This document shows, one piece after another, positions 18,806-27,769 of a stretch of 64,000 bases of DNA (positions are counted from its first letter, which is position 1; each line of letters starts with the position of its first letter). The DNA comes from Pelomonas sp036401055. Lineage in GTDB: Bacteria > Pseudomonadota > Gammaproteobacteria > Burkholderiales > Burkholderiaceae_C. The notes under the pieces were generated by a model. That model was not told the DNA's origin. It saw only the letters and a program-made list of their open reading frames with translations, and searched no databases. The stretch spans positions 5,129-69,128 of the forward strand of contig DASWWC010000062.1 of NCBI GenBank assembly GCA_036401055.1, written 5' to 3'. A program made the position numbers and the translations under genes.

Positions 18806-21800
18806 ATGTGGATGACCCGCGTTTCCATCCAGAACCCGGTCTTCGCGACCATGGTGATGGTGGCCCTGTGCGTGCTGGGCCTGTTTGCCTACTCGCGCCT
18901 GGGCGTCGAGCAGATGCCCGACATCTCCTTCCCCGGCGCCATGGTGGACGTGCGCTACCCCGGCGCCTCGCCCGAGGCGGTCGAGCGTGAGATCGCCAAG
19001 CCGCTGGAAGAGGCGCTCAACACCATTGCCGGTGTGGAGCGCATCCAGTCGCGCAGCTTCGAGGGCCGCGTGCAGGCCAGCGTCGAGTTCTCGCTGAACG
19101 CCGACATGAGCCGCGCGATGCAGGACCTGCGCGACCGCGTGGCCGCCGCGCAGGCCGGCTTCCCGCGTGATGCCAAGCCGCCCACGGTGATGCGCTTCCA
19201 GAACGACAACGCGCAGCCGGTGGTCGTCATGGCGCTGCTGAGCCCCACACGCGGCTCGCGCGAGCTGTCCATGATGGCCGACCTCATCGTCGCCAAGCGG
19301 CTGGGCCGCGTGGAAGGCGTGGCCAAGGTGGACGTGGGCGGCCTGACGACCCGCGAGGTGCGCATCGACCTCGACCCCATGCGGCTGCGCGCCTATGGCG
19401 TGACGCCCGCCGAGATCGCCAAGGCGCTGGCCGAGGCCAATGCCGACCAGCCGGTGGGCCTGCTGTCCGACCAGACCAGCGACGCCATCCTGCGCGTCGA
19501 AGGCCGCGTGAAGGACCCCAAGGCCTTCGGGCAGATGGTCGTCGCCCGCCGCGGCAACCTGGCGCTGACGCTGAACGACCTCGGGACGCTGGTCGAGCGC
19601 GAGCGCGAGCAGGACAGCATCGCCCGCATCAACGGCCAGCCGGCCGTGAGCTTCAACGTCTTCAAGCAGCAGGACGCCAACATCGTCCGCACCGGCGAGG
19701 CCGTCAAGGAGGCCATGGACGAGCTGCGCAAGACGCTGCCCAAGGACGTGGAGCTGCGCATGATCTATGCGGCCAGCGACTTCGTGAAGGGCTCGCTGGA
19801 CGGCCTGCGCCACACGCTGATCGAAGGCGCGCTGCTGACCGTGGCCATCGTCTTCCTGTTCCTGCACAGCTGGCGCTCCACCATCATCACCGGCCTGACG
19901 CTGCCCATCGCCGTCATCTCCAGCTTCATCGCTGTGCACGCCTTCGGCTTCACGCTGAACTTCATGACGATGATGGCGCTCTCGCTGTGCATAGGCCTGC
20001 TGATCGACGACGCCATCGTCGTGCGCGAGAACATCGTGCGCCACGTCGGCATGGGCAAGGACCACCGCACCGCGTCCTTCGACGGCACCAACGAGATCGG
20101 CCTGGCCGTCATGGCGACCACCTTCGCCATCTGCGCCGTGTTCGTGCCGGTCGCCTTCATGGGCGGCATCATCGGCAAGTTCTTCTACCCCTTCGGCATC
20201 ACCGTCGCGGTGGCCGTGCTGGTCAGCCTGTTCGTCAGCTTCACGCTGGACCCCATGCTGTCCTCGGTCTGGCAAGACCCGCCGAATGCGCGCATCAAGC
20301 ACTGGCCCGTGCTGGGCCACCTGATCCGCGCGACCGACTGGGCCATGGACCGCCTGCACGATGCCTACGCCCGCACCATCGACTGGGCCTTCTCCGGCCG
20401 CCGCTACCGCGTCTTCGTGCCGCCCATCCCCGCCTACGGCCATCCCTTCAGCGCCGACGGCCGGCGCGACAAGGCCGCCAAGCGCCGCCTGCGCTTCGCG
20501 ACGCTGACGCCGCGTGGCCTCGTCATGTGGGGCGCCTTCGCCAGCTTCGTCGCGGCGCTGATGCTGGCGCCGCTGGTGGGCAGCGAGTTCGTGCCGCAGA
20601 CCGACAACGGCTTCACGCAGGTCAACCTGCGCATGCCGGTGGCCAGCAGCATCGAGCGCGGCAGCGCCAAGGTCGCGCAGATCGAGGACATTCTGAAGGC
20701 CTATCCGGAGATCAAGACGGTCTCCACGGTCGTCGGCAGCACCGGCGAAGGCATGGCCACGGGCCGCAACCAGGCCTCGCTGAACATCACGCTGACCGAC
20801 CGCAGCGAGCGCCGCCGCACGCAGAAGGAGATCGAGGACGCCATCCGTGCCGACATCGCCAAGATCCCCGGCGTCGAGGTCAGCGTGGGCTTCGACCGCC
20901 CGATCTGGATCACGCTGCTGGGCAGCGACCCCGAGGTGCTGACGCAGGCGGCCAAGGACCTGGTCGAGAACATCAAGAAGATCCCCGGCGCCGTGGACGT
21001 GGACACCACCGTCAAGCCCGGCCTGCCGGCCTTCGCCGTGCGGCTGAAGGACTCGGCCATCCGCGAGCTGGGGCTGACTGCGCCGCAGATCGCATCGAGC
21101 CTGCGCGCCTACGTCAACGGCGAGATCGCGACTTACTGGACCACGCCGGACGGCAACCAGGTCGAGGTGCTGCTGCGCCTGCCGCGCGAGCAGCGCGAGC
21201 GCATCGAGCAGATGAGCAAGCTGCCGGTGGCCTTCTCGGCCACGGGTGCGCCCATCACGCTGGACCAGGTGGCCACCATCGAGCCGGTGTTCAACCCCGA
21301 GGTCATCCGCCGCGAGAACCTGCAGCGCCGCGAGGCCGTGTTCGCCGGTGTGCAAGGCCGCCCGGCCGGCGACGTGAATGCCGACGTGCAGAAGCTCATC
21401 AAGAACACCCAACTGCCCCCGGGCACCAGCTTCAAGGTGGACGGCGCCGGCAAGCAGCAGGCCGAGGCCTTCAACGGCTTGCTTGCGGCGATGGCGCTGG
21501 CGGCCATCTTCATCTACATCGTGCTGGCCAGCCAGTTCGGCAGCTTCCTGCAGCCCATCGCCATCATGGCCAGCCTGCCGCTGGCGCTGATCGGCGTGAT
21601 GCTGGCGCTGCTGCTGTGGCGCTCCACGCTGAACGTGTTCTCGATGATCGGCCTGGTGATGCTGATGGGCCTGGTGACGAAGAACGCGATTCTTCTCGTG
21701 GACTTCGCCAACCATGCCCGCAAGGCTGGCGCGACGGTGGCCGAGGCACTGCGCGAGGCCGGGCTGATCCGCATGCGCCCCATCATCATGACGACGGCGG

Positions 21801-22048
21801 CCATGGTGTTCGGCATGCTGCCCATGGCCATCGCGCTGAACGACGGCGGCGAGATCCAGGCGCCCATGGGCCGCGCCATCATCGGCGGCGTCATCACCTC
21901 CACGCTGCTGACTCTGGTGGTGGTGCCAGTGCTGTACAGCTATCTCGTTCGCGACAAGAAGCCCGTGGCCAAGGCTGAAGAGCAGGGCGGCGCGACCGCG
22001 CTGCCGCTGCACGGCATGCCGGGTGCGATGCCGGCGGACAAGGAATAA
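18806..22048 (+). CDS. RND efflux pump (HAE1 type)
   Basis: A 1080-residue proton-driven exporter with 12 predicted helices. TM4 carries D401/D402 (LLIDDAIVVRENIVRH) and TM10 K959 (LMGLVTKNAILLVDF). Compared with the pump at 3577 it has a longer basic segment in the central cytoplasmic linker (around residues 545-570, rich in Arg/Lys). It starts 10 bp after the adaptor stop. No outer-membrane channel gene is linked, so it probably shares a TolC homologue encoded elsewhere. Confidence 0.95.
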   Translation: MWMTRVSIQNPVFATMVMVALCVLGLFAYSRLGVEQMPDISFPGAMVDVRYPGASPEAVEREIAKPLEEALNTIAGVERIQSRSFEGRVQASVEFSLNADMSRAMQDLRDRVAAAQAGFPRDAKPPTVMRFQNDNAQPVVVMALLSPTRGSRELSMMADLIVAKRLGRVEGVAKVDVGGLTTREVRIDLDPMRLRAYGVTPAEIAKALAEANADQPVGLLSDQTSDAILRVEGRVKDPKAFGQMVVARRGNLALTLNDLGTLVEREREQDSIARINGQPAVSFNVFKQQDANIVRTGEAVKEAMDELRKTLPKDVELRMIYAASDFVKGSLDGLRHTLIEGALLTVAIVFLFLHSWRSTIITGLTLPIAVISSFIAVHAFGFTLNFMTMMALSLCIGLLIDDAIVVRENIVRHVGMGKDHRTASFDGTNEIGLAVMATTFAICAVFVPVAFMGGIIGKFFYPFGITVAVAVLVSLFVSFTLDPMLSSVWQDPPNARIKHWPVLGHLIRATDWAMDRLHDAYARTIDWAFSGRRYRVFVPPIPAYGHPFSADGRRDKAAKRRLRFATLTPRGLVMWGAFASFVAALMLAPLVGSEFVPQTDNGFTQVNLRMPVASSIERGSAKVAQIEDILKAYPEIKTVSTVVGSTGEGMATGRNQASLNITLTDRSERRRTQKEIEDAIRADIAKIPGVEVSVGFDRPIWITLLGSDPEVLTQAAKDLVENIKKIPGAVDVDTTVKPGLPAFAVRLKDSAIRELGLTAPQIASSLRAYVNGEIATYWTTPDGNQVEVLLRLPREQRERIEQMSKLPVAFSATGAPITLDQVATIEPVFNPEVIRRENLQRREAVFAGVQGRPAGDVNADVQKLIKNTQLPPGTSFKVDGAGKQQAEAFNGLLAAMALAAIFIYIVLASQFGSFLQPIAIMASLPLALIGVMLALLLWRSTLNVFSMIGLVMLMGLVTKNAILLVDFANHARKAGATVAEALREAGLIRMRPIIMTTAAMVFGMLPMAIALNDGGEIQAPMGRAIIGGVITSTLLTLVVVPVLYSYLVRDKKPVAKAEEQGGATALPLHGMPGAMPADKE

Positions 22049-22079
22049 CCCGTCTCCCCTCGAGCGCTTGAAGCGCTTC

Positions 22080-22112
22080 GGGCCGGCCGCGTCAAGCGGT
22101 CGGCCCTTTTTT
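22080..22112 (+). terminator. Rho-independent terminator after second RND operon
   Basis: GGGCCGGCCGC pairs with GCGGTCGGCCC around the loop GTCAA (one mismatch) and is followed by TTTTTT. It ends 12 bp before the stop codon of the convergent, interrupted host gene. Confidence 0.82.
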
Positions 22113-22123
22113 CTGGGCAGCCC

Positions 22124-22751
22124 TCAGGGCTCCAGATCGAGCTGGCCGTTGAGATGCTCAGGCGGCGCGACGCTGCGCATCCACTTGACCGACTCGACCC
22201 GCCAGCGTGGGTCGGCCTGCTTCAACAGCGCGTAGACACCCGGCAGGTGGGCCGAGCCATAGGTCAGGAAGATCTTGTCGTGCCGGTCGGCCAGCAGGCG
22301 CTGCACGAGCTGGCGGTCCCGGTAGTCGATGGTCACCGCATCGAAGGGGTCGCGCGGCCGGGCCTTGGCACTGCGCGGGCGCAGCAGCAGCGTCAGCATG
22401 CCGCGGCACACCGTGCCGGCGATGGCCTGCTGCCGCTCGTTGCCGCCGCGCTGCCAGGCCACGAAGGCGGCCAGTTGCTGGTTGCCGATGGCGGGCACGC
22501 TGCGCCGGGCCTCGCGGTCCTGCATCGCTTCCAAGAAGCTCACGTCCGTGGCCAGCAACCGGTCGAATTCCTGCCGCAGCGCCAGCGACGACACATCCGC
22601 CGCCACGTGTCGCTCGGGGTGCAGCCGCTTGTCGATCTCCAGCGGCTCGAAGTAGCTGGCCTGGAAGACCAGGCCGCAGGTCGAGGCCAGTTGCTCGTAG
22701 GCGCGGGCCAGGTCGTCGCCGGTGCCCAGGTACTCGTTGAGCCACGCATCC
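22124..22751 (-). pseudogene. 3' half of TraB/GumN-like host gene, split by the prophage
   Basis: C-terminal part of a host protein whose N-terminal part lies at 63665-64000 on the same strand. The frame runs without a start from the prophage left end (WLNEYLGTGDDLARAYEQL) to the stop at 22124, and includes KIFLTYGSAHLPGVYALLKQ, which resembles the C-terminal histidine motif of TraB/PrgY/GumN-type proteins. The 6-bp target duplication GCATCC occupies 22746-22751. Internal GTG starts exist, but the fragment is probably not functional on its own. Confidence 0.88.
22746..22751. repeat. Target-site duplication, left copy (GCATCC)
   Basis: GCATCC directly abuts the left TGA terminus at 22752 and is identical to the six bases after the right terminus (63665-63670). 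Confidence 0.9.
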
Positions 22752-22870
22752 TGAAGCGCGGCGCGATATTCAGCGCCTCTGAAGCGCGATAAACGGTGGC
22801 CTGGCGCATTTGCGCCCAGCGAAAAGGAATTGCTGCCAATGTAAGGCCGGGAGGCCTTGGAGCCCGAACC
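22752..22870 (+). repeat. Left transposon end with transposase-binding repeats
   Basis: The end begins TGAAGCGCGGCGCGATATTC and holds two related elements, GGCGCGATATTCAGCG (from 22760) and AAGCGCGATAAACGG (from 22782). The 11-mer GCGCGATAAAC at 22784-22794 starts 33 bp from the terminus, exactly as at the right end. A short hairpin AAGGCC-GGGA-GGCCTT lies at 22843-22858. No coding sequence is seen here. Confidence 0.8.
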
Positions 22871-23092
22871 TCAGATCGTGATGGCCACGATGGGCAGGTC
22901 GGGGGCCTCGCCCTCGATCACGCCGTCACGGCAGAACACCGTTTGGCCCGTCGTGGCATCGCCACGAGCCTGGATGCGGCCGCCGCCGGGCAGTTCGATG
23001 GTGGCCACGCCGCCGGCGACGGCGACGACCTGGCCGACCTGCAGAGGCTGGTTGGGCAGCAGGCGGCGGAACTCGGCGTAGAGGTTAGACAT
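22871..23092 (-). CDS. Small phage protein at end of tail operon
   Basis: A 73-residue protein beginning MSNLYAEFRRLLPN; the start at 23092 overlaps the stop of the preceding tail gene by 8 bp, so an upstream in-frame ATG (23140) inside that gene is unlikely. It has a small beta-rich central segment (VGQVVAVAGGVATIELPGGG), resembling short OB-like or spike-like proteins at the ends of siphophage tail operons. I recognise no family. It is the last gene of the left arm. Confidence 0.75.
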   Translation of the reverse strand: MSNLYAEFRRLLPNQPLQVGQVVAVAGGVATIELPGGGRIQARGDATTGQTVFCRDGVIEGEAPDLPIVAITI

Positions 23093-25142
23093 GGGTCTCG
23101 ACTCCGATGGTCTGCCAGACGTTGGGGAAGGCGGTCTCAATGCTCACCGAGCGAACCAGGCCGCGCACGTCGCCCGAGTCGTCGGTGTAGTTCAGGAAGG
23201 TGCCCGGCAGCACGATGCCGGTCTCGGCCAGCACCGGCAGGCCAAGGCCGACGCCGATCTGACGGCCACCCTGGCCCAGCTCGGCGCGGCCGCGCTGGCG
23301 GATGGCAGCAACGTCGGTCATCAGCGGGTCGACCACCAGGGGCGCGATCAGATCGCCCGCCGTGCCGTCGCGCGTGACCTGGCCAAGCAGGCCCTGGGCC
23401 TGGCCTTGGACGAAGACGCGGTTGTATGCCGGCCTGGCCTTCCAGTCCTTGGACTCGCGCCTGGCCAGGTCGGCAGGCAGCACCAGGTCCGGCGTGACAT
23501 CGGCCCATTGCCACGGCGCAACCGGGTAGCGGTGCAGCACCTTCAGACTCTTGGCGCTCGCATGCGGCAGCAGGTAGCCGCCGGCCGCCTGGGCGATGGT
23601 GTTCAACGCGCTGATGTGGGTGCCGTAGTGGCTCCAGGCGCCAGCCGGCACCAGCCAGTCATCCAGATGCCAGTCGACCGCCCAGTCCAGCGGGATGCCG
23701 TTCAGGGTCAACGCATCGGCCATGAGCTGCTGCGCGGTGAGAGCCACGGTGTTGCCGAAGCTCAGCCGTGGCGCGTAATCCTCGTCCAGCTCGGCGATGC
23801 GGCCGCGGCCCTGCACGCGCACCGAGTTGCTGCGGAAAGCCCGTTCGCGCCCCACTTGCTCGGCCAGCAGGCGGAACTGCATGCCGTTGACCGTGGCCAG
23901 CAGTTCGACCGGACCTTCCTCGGTGGGCTCGACCAGGCTCAGCAGGTGGGCAGGCACCGCCGCCGAGAACCCCCACGCCCAGCTCTGGTAGTCGAGCTGG
24001 AGGGTCAATGAATCGGGAGGGATCGGCTGCCCGTCGCTCACCCTGACCAGGCTGACGCTGTTTGCCACGATGTATGCCTTTCTGATGGGGACGATGACCG
24101 TGCCGGGGCCAGGCCCTGCGTGGTTCTCGCAGATGAAGATCAGGTCCGCGCTGCGAGCAGGCGGACGCTTGAAGACCAGGTCGCCCGACGGCGTGTAGCA
24201 AGGCTCTTTGACTGGCGGCTCTGGCGGCTGGGAGATGCCCGCCGGCGGCGGCATCGTGATCTGGTGCCGCGCGCCCCATGCGCGGCCCAGCGCGGCCGCT
24301 GCACCGGCCCTGGAGCGGATGTCATGGCGCAGCGGCTGGGCGGCCTGGTGGCCGGCCCGCACGTCGGCACGGCGGTCTCGGTAGCGCTCCTGGTGGCGCG
24401 CACGCACGTTGATGGCCAGCGCCGCGGCGATCTGATGTCGCGCGCCACTCTCAGCCTGGTGGCGAACCATGACCTGGTGGTGCACACGGGCCTCGGCCTG
24501 GATCGCGTCAAACGAGGTGTGTCGCGCGCCGACTGCGCGCTGCAGCGCGCCCAGGGCCTGGTGGCGTGCGCCGGCCGAAACCTGGGCGCTGCGCGCGTTC
24601 TGGTGGCGCGCACCTGCGCCGGTAACGACGCGCTGCGTTGGCGAGACGCTGCTCTGCACTCCGGCCACGACCTGGCGCGCGACCTGGTGCCGGGCCCGGA
24701 TCTCGCCGACCAGCGGCCGCTCCACGTTCAGGCTGACCGTCAGCTGCGCCGCGATCCCCAGGCCAGGCAGTGCGACATCGACCGCCAGGTCGTTGGCAGG
24801 CCCGATGGCCGCCGCGACCTGCAGTGGCGGCAGCTGCACGTCGGCCGCCGCGTCGTAAACGATGCCCGTGAGGCTGAGCGCCAGCACGTCGATGCCCAGG
24901 CCAGGCAGCGCAACGTCGGCAGAGAGATCGGCAGCCGGGCCGAGCTGCGCGCTGATCGACAGCGCGGGCAACTCCACGTCGGTGGCCGCGTCGTTCGGAG
25001 CAGCAAGCGTGACCTCAAGGCCGAGTGCCGGCAGCGCAACGTCGGCCGAAAGTTCGACGACCTCAGCGTCCTCGCCGAAGACGAGGTCTGCCGTCGAGCC
25101 GCTTGTCGGCGGCCGGCGGAAGATGAGGTCGACGTCTGCCAC
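23085..25142 (-). CDS. Phage tail hub-like protein with 14-residue ARHQ repeats
   Basis: A 685-residue protein near the end of the tail operon. Its C-terminal part (about 340-685) has the mixed alpha/beta look of siphophage tail-tip hub proteins and ends in SIETAFPNVWQTIGVETHV. Residues 30-140 contain three to four copies of a DVALPGLGI-type unit. Residues 150-294 carry ARHQ or close variants at a strict 14-residue period. The motif DL(V/I)FxRPP followed by ADL(V/I)F occurs at residues 5-22 and again at 321-336, bracketing the repeats. Adsorption or tail-tip function is inferred from position. Confidence 0.72.
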   Translation of the reverse strand: MADVDLIFRRPPTSGSTADLVFGEDAEVVELSADVALPALGLEVTLAAPNDAATDVELPALSISAQLGPAADLSADVALPGLGIDVLALSLTGIVYDAAADVQLPPLQVAAAIGPANDLAVDVALPGLGIAAQLTVSLNVERPLVGEIRARHQVARQVVAGVQSSVSPTQRVVTGAGARHQNARSAQVSAGARHQALGALQRAVGARHTSFDAIQAEARVHHQVMVRHQAESGARHQIAAALAINVRARHQERYRDRRADVRAGHQAAQPLRHDIRSRAGAAAALGRAWGARHQITMPPPAGISQPPEPPVKEPCYTPSGDLVFKRPPARSADLIFICENHAGPGPGTVIVPIRKAYIVANSVSLVRVSDGQPIPPDSLTLQLDYQSWAWGFSAAVPAHLLSLVEPTEEGPVELLATVNGMQFRLLAEQVGRERAFRSNSVRVQGRGRIAELDEDYAPRLSFGNTVALTAQQLMADALTLNGIPLDWAVDWHLDDWLVPAGAWSHYGTHISALNTIAQAAGGYLLPHASAKSLKVLHRYPVAPWQWADVTPDLVLPADLARRESKDWKARPAYNRVFVQGQAQGLLGQVTRDGTAGDLIAPLVVDPLMTDVAAIRQRGRAELGQGGRQIGVGLGLPVLAETGIVLPGTFLNYTDDSGDVRGLVRSVSIETAFPNVWQTIGVETHV
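24261..24695 (-). repeat. Coding tandem repeat: ARHQ every 14 residues
   Basis: In the tail protein at 23085, ARHQ or variants start at residues 150, 178, 192, 206 (ARHT), 220 (VHHQ), 234, 248, 263 (AGHQ) and 291. Spacings are 28, 14, 14, 14, 14, 14, 15 and 28. The spacers between copies are diverged and Ala/Arg/Gln-rich. Confidence 0.85.
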
Positions 25143-25145
25143 GCC

Positions 25146-25562
25146 TCAGCGGAACTTGCTGCCAGGCGCCACGCGCAGCGCGCTGCCGGCGAGCAGGTGC
25201 GTCTCGACGAGCCTGATCGGGCCATCGCCGCCGACGCCGGTCACGGTGCAACGCGTGTTCACATCGCCGTTGCCGTCGACGAACTCGGCCCAGAAGGCGT
25301 CGCCCGTGACCATCACCAGCGCATCGTCCGGGATGGCCCACGCCAGTTCGCCGTTGTCGATGGTGCCCACAGGGTCTTCAAGCACCACCTCCACGAGCAG
25401 ATTGCCCGTGGCTGCGTCAGTGATCAGCGCGGGCATCTGCGGCGACCCGGTGTCGTCGTAGATGCGCATCTTCGGCGCAGCGGGGCCAATCAGCAGGCTG
25501 TCGAGCGTGCCCTGCAGGCGGTACTCGTTGTGCAGTTCGCTGATCTGGACGATGGCGGTCAT
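25146..25562 (-). CDS. Phage tail-associated protein, unknown family
   Basis: A 138-residue protein starting MTAIVQISELHNEYRLQGTL at 25562, overlapping the preceding gene's stop by 4 bp (ATGA). It is beta-rich with a single conserved-looking core (TDAATGNLLVEVVLEDP). The position in the distal tail operon suggests a tail-tip or fibre-associated component. No family recognised. Confidence 0.75.
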   Translation of the reverse strand: MTAIVQISELHNEYRLQGTLDSLLIGPAAPKMRIYDDTGSPQMPALITDAATGNLLVEVVLEDPVGTIDNGELAWAIPDDALVMVTGDAFWAEFVDGNGDVNTRCTVTGVGGDGPIRLVETHLLAGSALRVAPGSKFR

Positions 25563-26590
25563 GGCATGTCTTCCGGGGTTTGGTTGTCGGCGATCTCGGC
25601 ACGGTTGCCGTGGAGGTGGTCGAAGGCGATGGCCGAGTAGGTGTAGCCCTTGGCCACCCAGTCGAAGCTGTAGCTGCCGTCGACGGCGCTGCTCCACAGC
25701 TCACGCACGACGAGCCGGTCGCGTTCGCGCAGCAGCAGAACCCGCCGGCGCAGCGGCAGGCCGCCGTCCACGACGCGCTTGTCCTTGCTGACCCGGCCTT
25801 TGATGCGGCCGGTGCCGCCGTGGTACTCGTCCCGCAGCTGCCGGGCGCCCGTGAAGGTCTTGCCCGACAGGCTCCAGTTGGGCGATGAGCCCGCGATGCG
25901 AGTGACCAGCGCCACACCCTTGGCCACGGTGTGCGTGACGAACTCGGTGCCTCGCACGAACAGGGTCTCGCTGCCATCTGCCACGGGCGGCGCGGTGGGC
26001 GGCGTGAAGCTGGCCGTGTGGGGGCCGACGCCCTTTCTGATGCGCAGCTCGCGCAGTTGGCCCTTGAAGTAGTACTCAAAGGCGGAGACGTTGATCCGAC
26101 CAATGTTCAGCGGATCGCTGGAGTTGTAGAAGGTGCCGGAGTAGGCGGCGGTGGCCTTCAGGTCGCCGTCGATGAACAGGTAGAACGTGTTGCCGCTACG
26201 CCCAACTTCAAAGTGGTAGAACGATCCGATGGGTGCCGGACCCGTGACCGAGACGATCCCGCCGCTCGATCCATTCGTCGAAAAATTGAAGCTGAGGCTG
26301 CCCGCCCCGTTCACAGACAGGTAGTAGCTCTGATTGCCGCTCGACGCTTTGCCCAGGATGACGCCGAGGCTTTGGCCGGCGCCCAGGCCCTCGAAGCGAG
26401 CATAGCCGTCGATGACGAAGTCGCCCGACTGCAGTTGGTGATCGGTCTTGTTGATGCCCTGCGTGAAGAAGACGCCCGCTCCATCGAATGGGATCGACGG
26501 GGAACCGTAGAGCGTGTTGGTCGTATCGATCCGAACGTTCGGCCCCGCCCACATGCTGCCGGCGCCAGCAATGTCCTGTAGCTGGGACAT
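25559..26590 (-). CDS. Phage tail protein with LamG/concanavalin-like domain
   Basis: A 343-residue protein. Residues about 1-195 have the LamG/ConA-like lectin pattern: YGSPSIPFDGAGVFF at the start, FVIDGYARFEGL, and the closing LNIGRINVSAFEYYFKGQLR plus ELRIRKGVGPHTASFTPP. These domains form jelly-roll sugar-binding modules in phage tail proteins. The C-terminal part (about 265-343) contains VSKDKRVVDGGLPLRRRVLL, a short beta module often seen at the tail tip. A receptor- or surface-glycan-binding role is inferred. Base composition is somewhat lower in GC than its neighbours. Confidence 0.8.
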   Translation of the reverse strand: MSQLQDIAGAGSMWAGPNVRIDTTNTLYGSPSIPFDGAGVFFTQGINKTDHQLQSGDFVIDGYARFEGLGAGQSLGVILGKASSGNQSYYLSVNGAGSLSFNFSTNGSSGGIVSVTGPAPIGSFYHFEVGRSGNTFYLFIDGDLKATAAYSGTFYNSSDPLNIGRINVSAFEYYFKGQLRELRIRKGVGPHTASFTPPTAPPVADGSETLFVRGTEFVTHTVAKGVALVTRIAGSSPNWSLSGKTFTGARQLRDEYHGGTGRIKGRVSKDKRVVDGGLPLRRRVLLLRERDRLVVRELWSSAVDGSYSFDWVAKGYTYSAIAFDHLHGNRAEIADNQTPEDMP

Positions 26591-26593
26591 GCC

Positions 26594-27757
26594 TTACCTC
26601 CAAGGGCCCGTCGTGTCGAAAGCGAAGCAGCCGACCGCCGAGTTCACGACGCGGAAGACCTTGCCGCTGTAGCCGCTGACGCCCTCAAGGCGGTCGCGGC
26701 TACCAAACGACGTTGGCCCAACCATCTGCGGGAAGGCGTACAGGCCGGGCGCAACGCCTCGGTACACGCCGCTGGCGTGATCGATGACGTGGTAGGGCGA
26801 CAGATACAGGCCGCCGTCCGCGTTGTTGGGATACGGCATGCCCGTGTTGCCCGACTTGCCACCCGACGACCCGACGATCAGCGGGAAGGACTTCCGGGCC
26901 GCGATGTTGCCACCCACGCCCACGTAGCTGCGCGGGAGATACGTGCCTGTGCTTTGCGCCGTGCCGTTGCCGTCGTCAAAGTCGGCGGCTGAGTTGTTGC
27001 CCGCGGTGCCTCCGGACGATGTGACCATTCCGTGCACCAAGCACGCGAAGGCGTCCGGCGACTTCACGGCGTTGATGTCGCCGAACACATGGTTGAAGCC
27101 AAACACCTGACCAGCTGTCGACTGGTAGGCCACCATGAGATAGAACAGCCTGCCGTCGCCGACCAGAATCCAGGCGCGCGCGGTCGCATCCGAACTGCTC
27201 GACTTCGGCCAGTAGAGGCCGCCCGACACGGCGGCGTCGGTGGGGAACAGGCCCAGCCCCGTGTTGATGTCGGACATCGTCTCGAATCCGCGGATGCGAG
27301 CGAGCGTCGTCCCGCTGTCGTCGACGCGAAGCATGCAGCCGGTGGCCGCAGGGTCGGTCGGCTTGTAGGCCGCCAGGTTGCCGCTGCCGGTCTTTGCCCA
27401 GCCCAGCGGCGCCACCTTGTGCGTGATGGTGCCGGTGGCCGTCTGATTGGCGAGGCCGGTGGCGTCGAACTGGTAGGTCGTGGACGTGGCCGCGGTGACC
27501 TTCTGCTCACCGTTGATGTCGCCGCCCGACACGGTGGCCCCGGCGATCAGCGCCACGGTGCCGACCTCCATCGGGTGGCCAGCGCTGCGCTGCACCGTGG
27601 CCACGCCGCCGGCAATGGTGATGGAGTCGACCGTGCCGATGCCGAAGCCGTCCTTGAGGCACGCGTCCAGCACGCCGATGAGCGCGGCGGCCACGCCGTT
27701 GAGGACCGGCGCGCCGGTCATGCCGCTGTGGATGAACTTGACTGAGGTGTCTGCCAT
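26594..27757 (-). CDS. Phage tail protein, unknown family
   Basis: A 387-residue protein starting MADTSVKFIHSGMTGAPVLNG. Early residues hold beta-repeat-like segments (SITIAGGVATVQRSAGHP, GTITHKVAPLGWAK); the rest is Gly/Ser-rich and aromatic, as in structural tail proteins. It lies between the 1229-residue tail protein and the LamG protein on the same strand. I know similar proteins only as hypothetical tail proteins of Mu-like siphophages; function not assigned. Confidence 0.75.
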   Translation of the reverse strand: MADTSVKFIHSGMTGAPVLNGVAAALIGVLDACLKDGFGIGTVDSITIAGGVATVQRSAGHPMEVGTVALIAGATVSGGDINGEQKVTAATSTTYQFDATGLANQTATGTITHKVAPLGWAKTGSGNLAAYKPTDPAATGCMLRVDDSGTTLARIRGFETMSDINTGLGLFPTDAAVSGGLYWPKSSSSDATARAWILVGDGRLFYLMVAYQSTAGQVFGFNHVFGDINAVKSPDAFACLVHGMVTSSGGTAGNNSAADFDDGNGTAQSTGTYLPRSYVGVGGNIAARKSFPLIVGSSGGKSGNTGMPYPNNADGGLYLSPYHVIDHASGVYRGVAPGLYAFPQMVGPTSFGSRDRLEGVSGYSGKVFRVVNSAVGCFAFDTTGPWR

Positions 27758-27769
27758 TTGGTGCTTTCG

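Noticed and set aside
18671..22012. A 1113-codon open frame on the minus strand opposite the second RND pump
   Set aside because: The codons mirror third-position GC of the real plus-strand gene, the product is His/Gln/Ala/Arg-rich low complexity, and the plus strand encodes a clear RND pump.
22540..22839. A 99-codon minus-strand frame crossing the left prophage end
   Set aside because: It is out of frame with the host protein, Arg/Trp/Ser-rich, and crosses a proven junction; the other frame rejoins the 5' host fragment.
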